From an uncultured Bacteroidales bacterium (lineage in GTDB: Bacteria > Bacteroidota > Bacteroidia > Bacteroidales > Marinilabiliaceae): a stretch of DNA of 64,000 nt. Both the position numbers and the translations under genes were made by a program. The stretch spans positions 62,001-126,000 of the forward strand of contig CAKUYZ010000002.1 in the NCBI GenBank assembly GCA_934717675.1, in the 5' to 3' direction. The notes beneath the pieces were generated by a model. The model searched no databases and was not told the DNA's origin. It worked only from the letters and a program-made list of their open reading frames with translations. This document shows, piece after piece, positions 62,552-64,000 of this stretch; within the stretch, counting starts at the first letter, position 1; each line of letters starts with the position of its first letter.

Positions 62552-63397
62552 ATGACTCTAACAGAATTCGTCACTAGCCCCGCTTACAAGAAGTTCATGG
62601 GTTACGATTACGGCTTTGGTGACGCTGTCGCGATCATCGGCGCGCACTTCAAGATTCTTCACCTCCCCGGCGCCAGCGTCATGCTTGTCGCGGGTCTGGG
62701 TGTCGAGGCGCTCATCTTTGCGCTTTCTTCTTTCGAGCCGCCCCATGAGACTCCGGATTGGAGCCTTGTATACCCTGAGCTGGCTGGTCTCGAGCCTGTT
62801 GAGGGTCGTTCTCATCACGGCGGCAACGCCGGTGGCAATGGTGGTGACACGCTCTCTGGACTCGTGCAGAGTGGCGCCATTGACCAGAGCACTGTAGACA
62901 AGCTCGCCGATGGTGTCAAGAAGCTCGCTTCCACCACCTCGCAGCTCTCTGACCTCTCCGGCGCTTCCGTGGCCACTGAGTCTTATCTCAAGAACGTCAA
63001 GGTTGCTGCGGATCAACTCAACCAGTTCTCCGCCGCGCAGTCCAACGTCACCGAGGCAGGCAACAAGTTTGCGGCCAAGATGGCCGAGGAGGGCGACAAG
63101 TTCTCCACCTCCTTCTCTAAACTCAACACGGCTTTCGCCGCTCAGGCAGAGCAGTCTTCCAAGCTCGGCAGCAACATGACCGCCATCTCCGAGGCTTACC
63201 AGCAGCAGCTCAACGGCCTCAAGAGCCAGCTCGAGTCTTCCAAGAGCGTCACCTCCGGCCTCTCCTCCATCTCGCAGGAGATTGCGGCTTCCGTTGAGGG
63301 CGTCAAGGAGTATCGTCAGCAGATCGCAAGCCTCAGCAAGACCGTAGGCGAGCTCAACAACATCTACGGCAATATGCTCAGCGCCATCCGTCGCTAA
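62552..63397 (+). CDS. gldL: Type IX secretion motor protein GldL (PorL)
   Basis: 281 aa inner-membrane protein forming with GldM the proton-driven motor of the T9SS. Two membrane helices lie near the N-terminus (about 20-35 and 38-57: GDAVAIIGAHFKILHLPGASVM and VAGLGVEALIFALSSF), holding the conserved Glu in GVEALIF thought to carry protons. The rest is a long helical, Ser/Gln/Lys-rich cytoplasmic domain with coiled-coil character and a Gly/Asn loop at about 90-105. Ribosomal spacing to gldK is 50 nt. Confidence 0.95.
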   Translation: MTLTEFVTSPAYKKFMGYDYGFGDAVAIIGAHFKILHLPGASVMLVAGLGVEALIFALSSFEPPHETPDWSLVYPELAGLEPVEGRSHHGGNAGGNGGDTLSGLVQSGAIDQSTVDKLADGVKKLASTTSQLSDLSGASVATESYLKNVKVAADQLNQFSAAQSNVTEAGNKFAAKMAEEGDKFSTSFSKLNTAFAAQAEQSSKLGSNMTAISEAYQQQLNGLKSQLESSKSVTSGLSSISQEIAASVEGVKEYRQQIASLSKTVGELNNIYGNMLSAIRR

Positions 63398-63454
63398 TGC
63401 GGCAGGCGCACTTTCTTACTGACTTTTGTAGAATCTCATAATACCATATAGATA

Positions 63455-64000
63455 ATGAGTGGTGGTAACTGTCCGGAAACCCCTAGACAGAAGATGATCG
63501 GCATGATGTACCTCATGCTGACCGCCATGCTCGCCCTCAACGTCTCTGGTGACCTGCTCAACGCTTTCGACCTTGTCGATCAGAGCATTAGGAACCAAAA
63601 GAAGACGACGGAGGAGAAGCTTGGACTGTCCTACTATAATTTTGAAGCCAAGGCGCAGCAGAACGAGCAGAGGGTTAAGCCCAAATATGAGCTCGCTCTC
63701 GAGGTCAAGGCTAAGTCCGACTCTCTCGTATCCTACATCCAGTCTCTCAAGCAGACGATGATCGATGTAGCGGACGGCAAGGACTCCGGCTCCACGCCAG
63801 AAAACTATCTCAACAAGAGTGATCAGGACAAAGCTGGCCAGGTTATGATGGTTGAGGAGGGCGGCAAGCGTCTCTATCAGTTCCGCGATGCGCTGTTGTC
63901 ATACCGCGAGTCTATGCTCAATGCGGCTCAGGCCGACACTTCGCTCCCTGTTGACTCCATGCTCATCCATGCCATCAACACGGCCATTGAGGCTCCTAGC
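63455..64000 (+). CDS. gldM: Type IX secretion motor protein GldM (PorM), 3'-truncated by window edge
   Basis: Partial: 182 codons are inside the window, of a protein usually over 500 aa. The start MSGGNCPETPRQKMIGMMYLM is the family form, followed by the single membrane helix and conserved LTAMLALNVSGDLLNAF. The remainder is the first periplasmic domain, rich in helices. GldM spans the periplasm and links the GldL motor to the GldK/GldN ring. It is 57 nt after gldL. Confidence 0.95.
   Translation, partial: MSGGNCPETPRQKMIGMMYLMLTAMLALNVSGDLLNAFDLVDQSIRNQKKTTEEKLGLSYYNFEAKAQQNEQRVKPKYELALEVKAKSDSLVSYIQSLKQTMIDVADGKDSGSTPENYLNKSDQDKAGQVMMVEEGGKRLYQFRDALLSYRESMLNAAQADTSLPVDSMLIHAINTAIEAPS

Noticed and set aside
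1..64000. CRISPR array, insertion sequence, prophage or toxin-antitoxin module
   Set aside because: No direct-repeat arrays, transposase, integrase or paired small toxin/antitoxin genes were found on reading the window.

Overview
The window reads as chromosome from a GC-rich member of the Bacteroidales (Bacteroidota), probably a plant-fibre degrader from a gut or rumen. Four things support this: SusC/SusD pairs, a porP-gldK-gldL-gldM (type IX secretion / gliding) block, several promoters of the Bacteroidota form TTTG-N19-21-TAnnTTTG, and known Bacteroidales gene neighbourhoods (sigma-54 regulator-lptE-secG, mreBCD-mrdA-rodA, korDABC). No phage, insertion sequence, integron or CRISPR array was found. 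Species and genus cannot be fixed from the sequence alone.

Layout. 1-7895: the end of purH, then a cell-shape operon (mreB, mreC, mreD, PBP2, rodA, DUF502 membrane protein). 7954-9571: tRNA-Ala and metK. 9663-11682 (minus): a Nudix protein, guanine deaminase, L32 and a DUF177 protein. 11865-15986: a periplasmic metallophosphoesterase followed by an orphan TonB-dependent receptor. 16188-19082 (minus): korDABC, a 2-oxoacid:ferredoxin oxidoreductase. 19477-22695 (minus): carB. 22696-23652: a long non-coding leader region. 23653-42219: a xylan utilisation locus. 42518-44459: two tandem tonB genes. 44632-48687: panC, panD and a DUF2723 membrane protein. 48766-52850: a soluble hybrid sensor kinase and an LD-carboxypeptidase. 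52950-53225: three tRNA-Gln genes. 53412-57378: kdsB (minus), then a sigma-54 activator, lptE, a small conserved protein and secG. 57508-59970: topA. 60151-64000: porP, gldK, gldL and the start of gldM.

The xylan locus is the largest accessory block. SusC/SusD and a surface glycan-binding protein would capture xylan. A surface GH10 carrying two binding modules inside its catalytic domain would cut it. A GH115 alpha-glucuronidase, an SGNH acetyl esterase and a GH35-type enzyme would remove side groups. A second lipoprotein GH10, a GPH sugar:cation symporter and a cytoplasmic GH43 would finish the job. Terminators at 32527-32565 and 42240-42278 and a promoter at 32673-32680 suggest two transcription units. 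A 19-nt motif (CGAACAGA core) occurs twice ahead of susC and once ahead of the second unit, each time a few bases after a -7-like box, and is the most interesting regulatory signal here. No HTCS, SARP-like or AraC regulator gene for the locus is present in the window.

Other points worth a second look are a Nudix protein with Arg replacing a catalytic Glu, a cytoplasmic multi-PAS kinase ending in a degenerate receiver, tonB duplicates whose differences fall mainly in the C-terminal half, and a strong terminator ending about 10 nt before the topA start codon. I saw no clearly new defence or mobile system.
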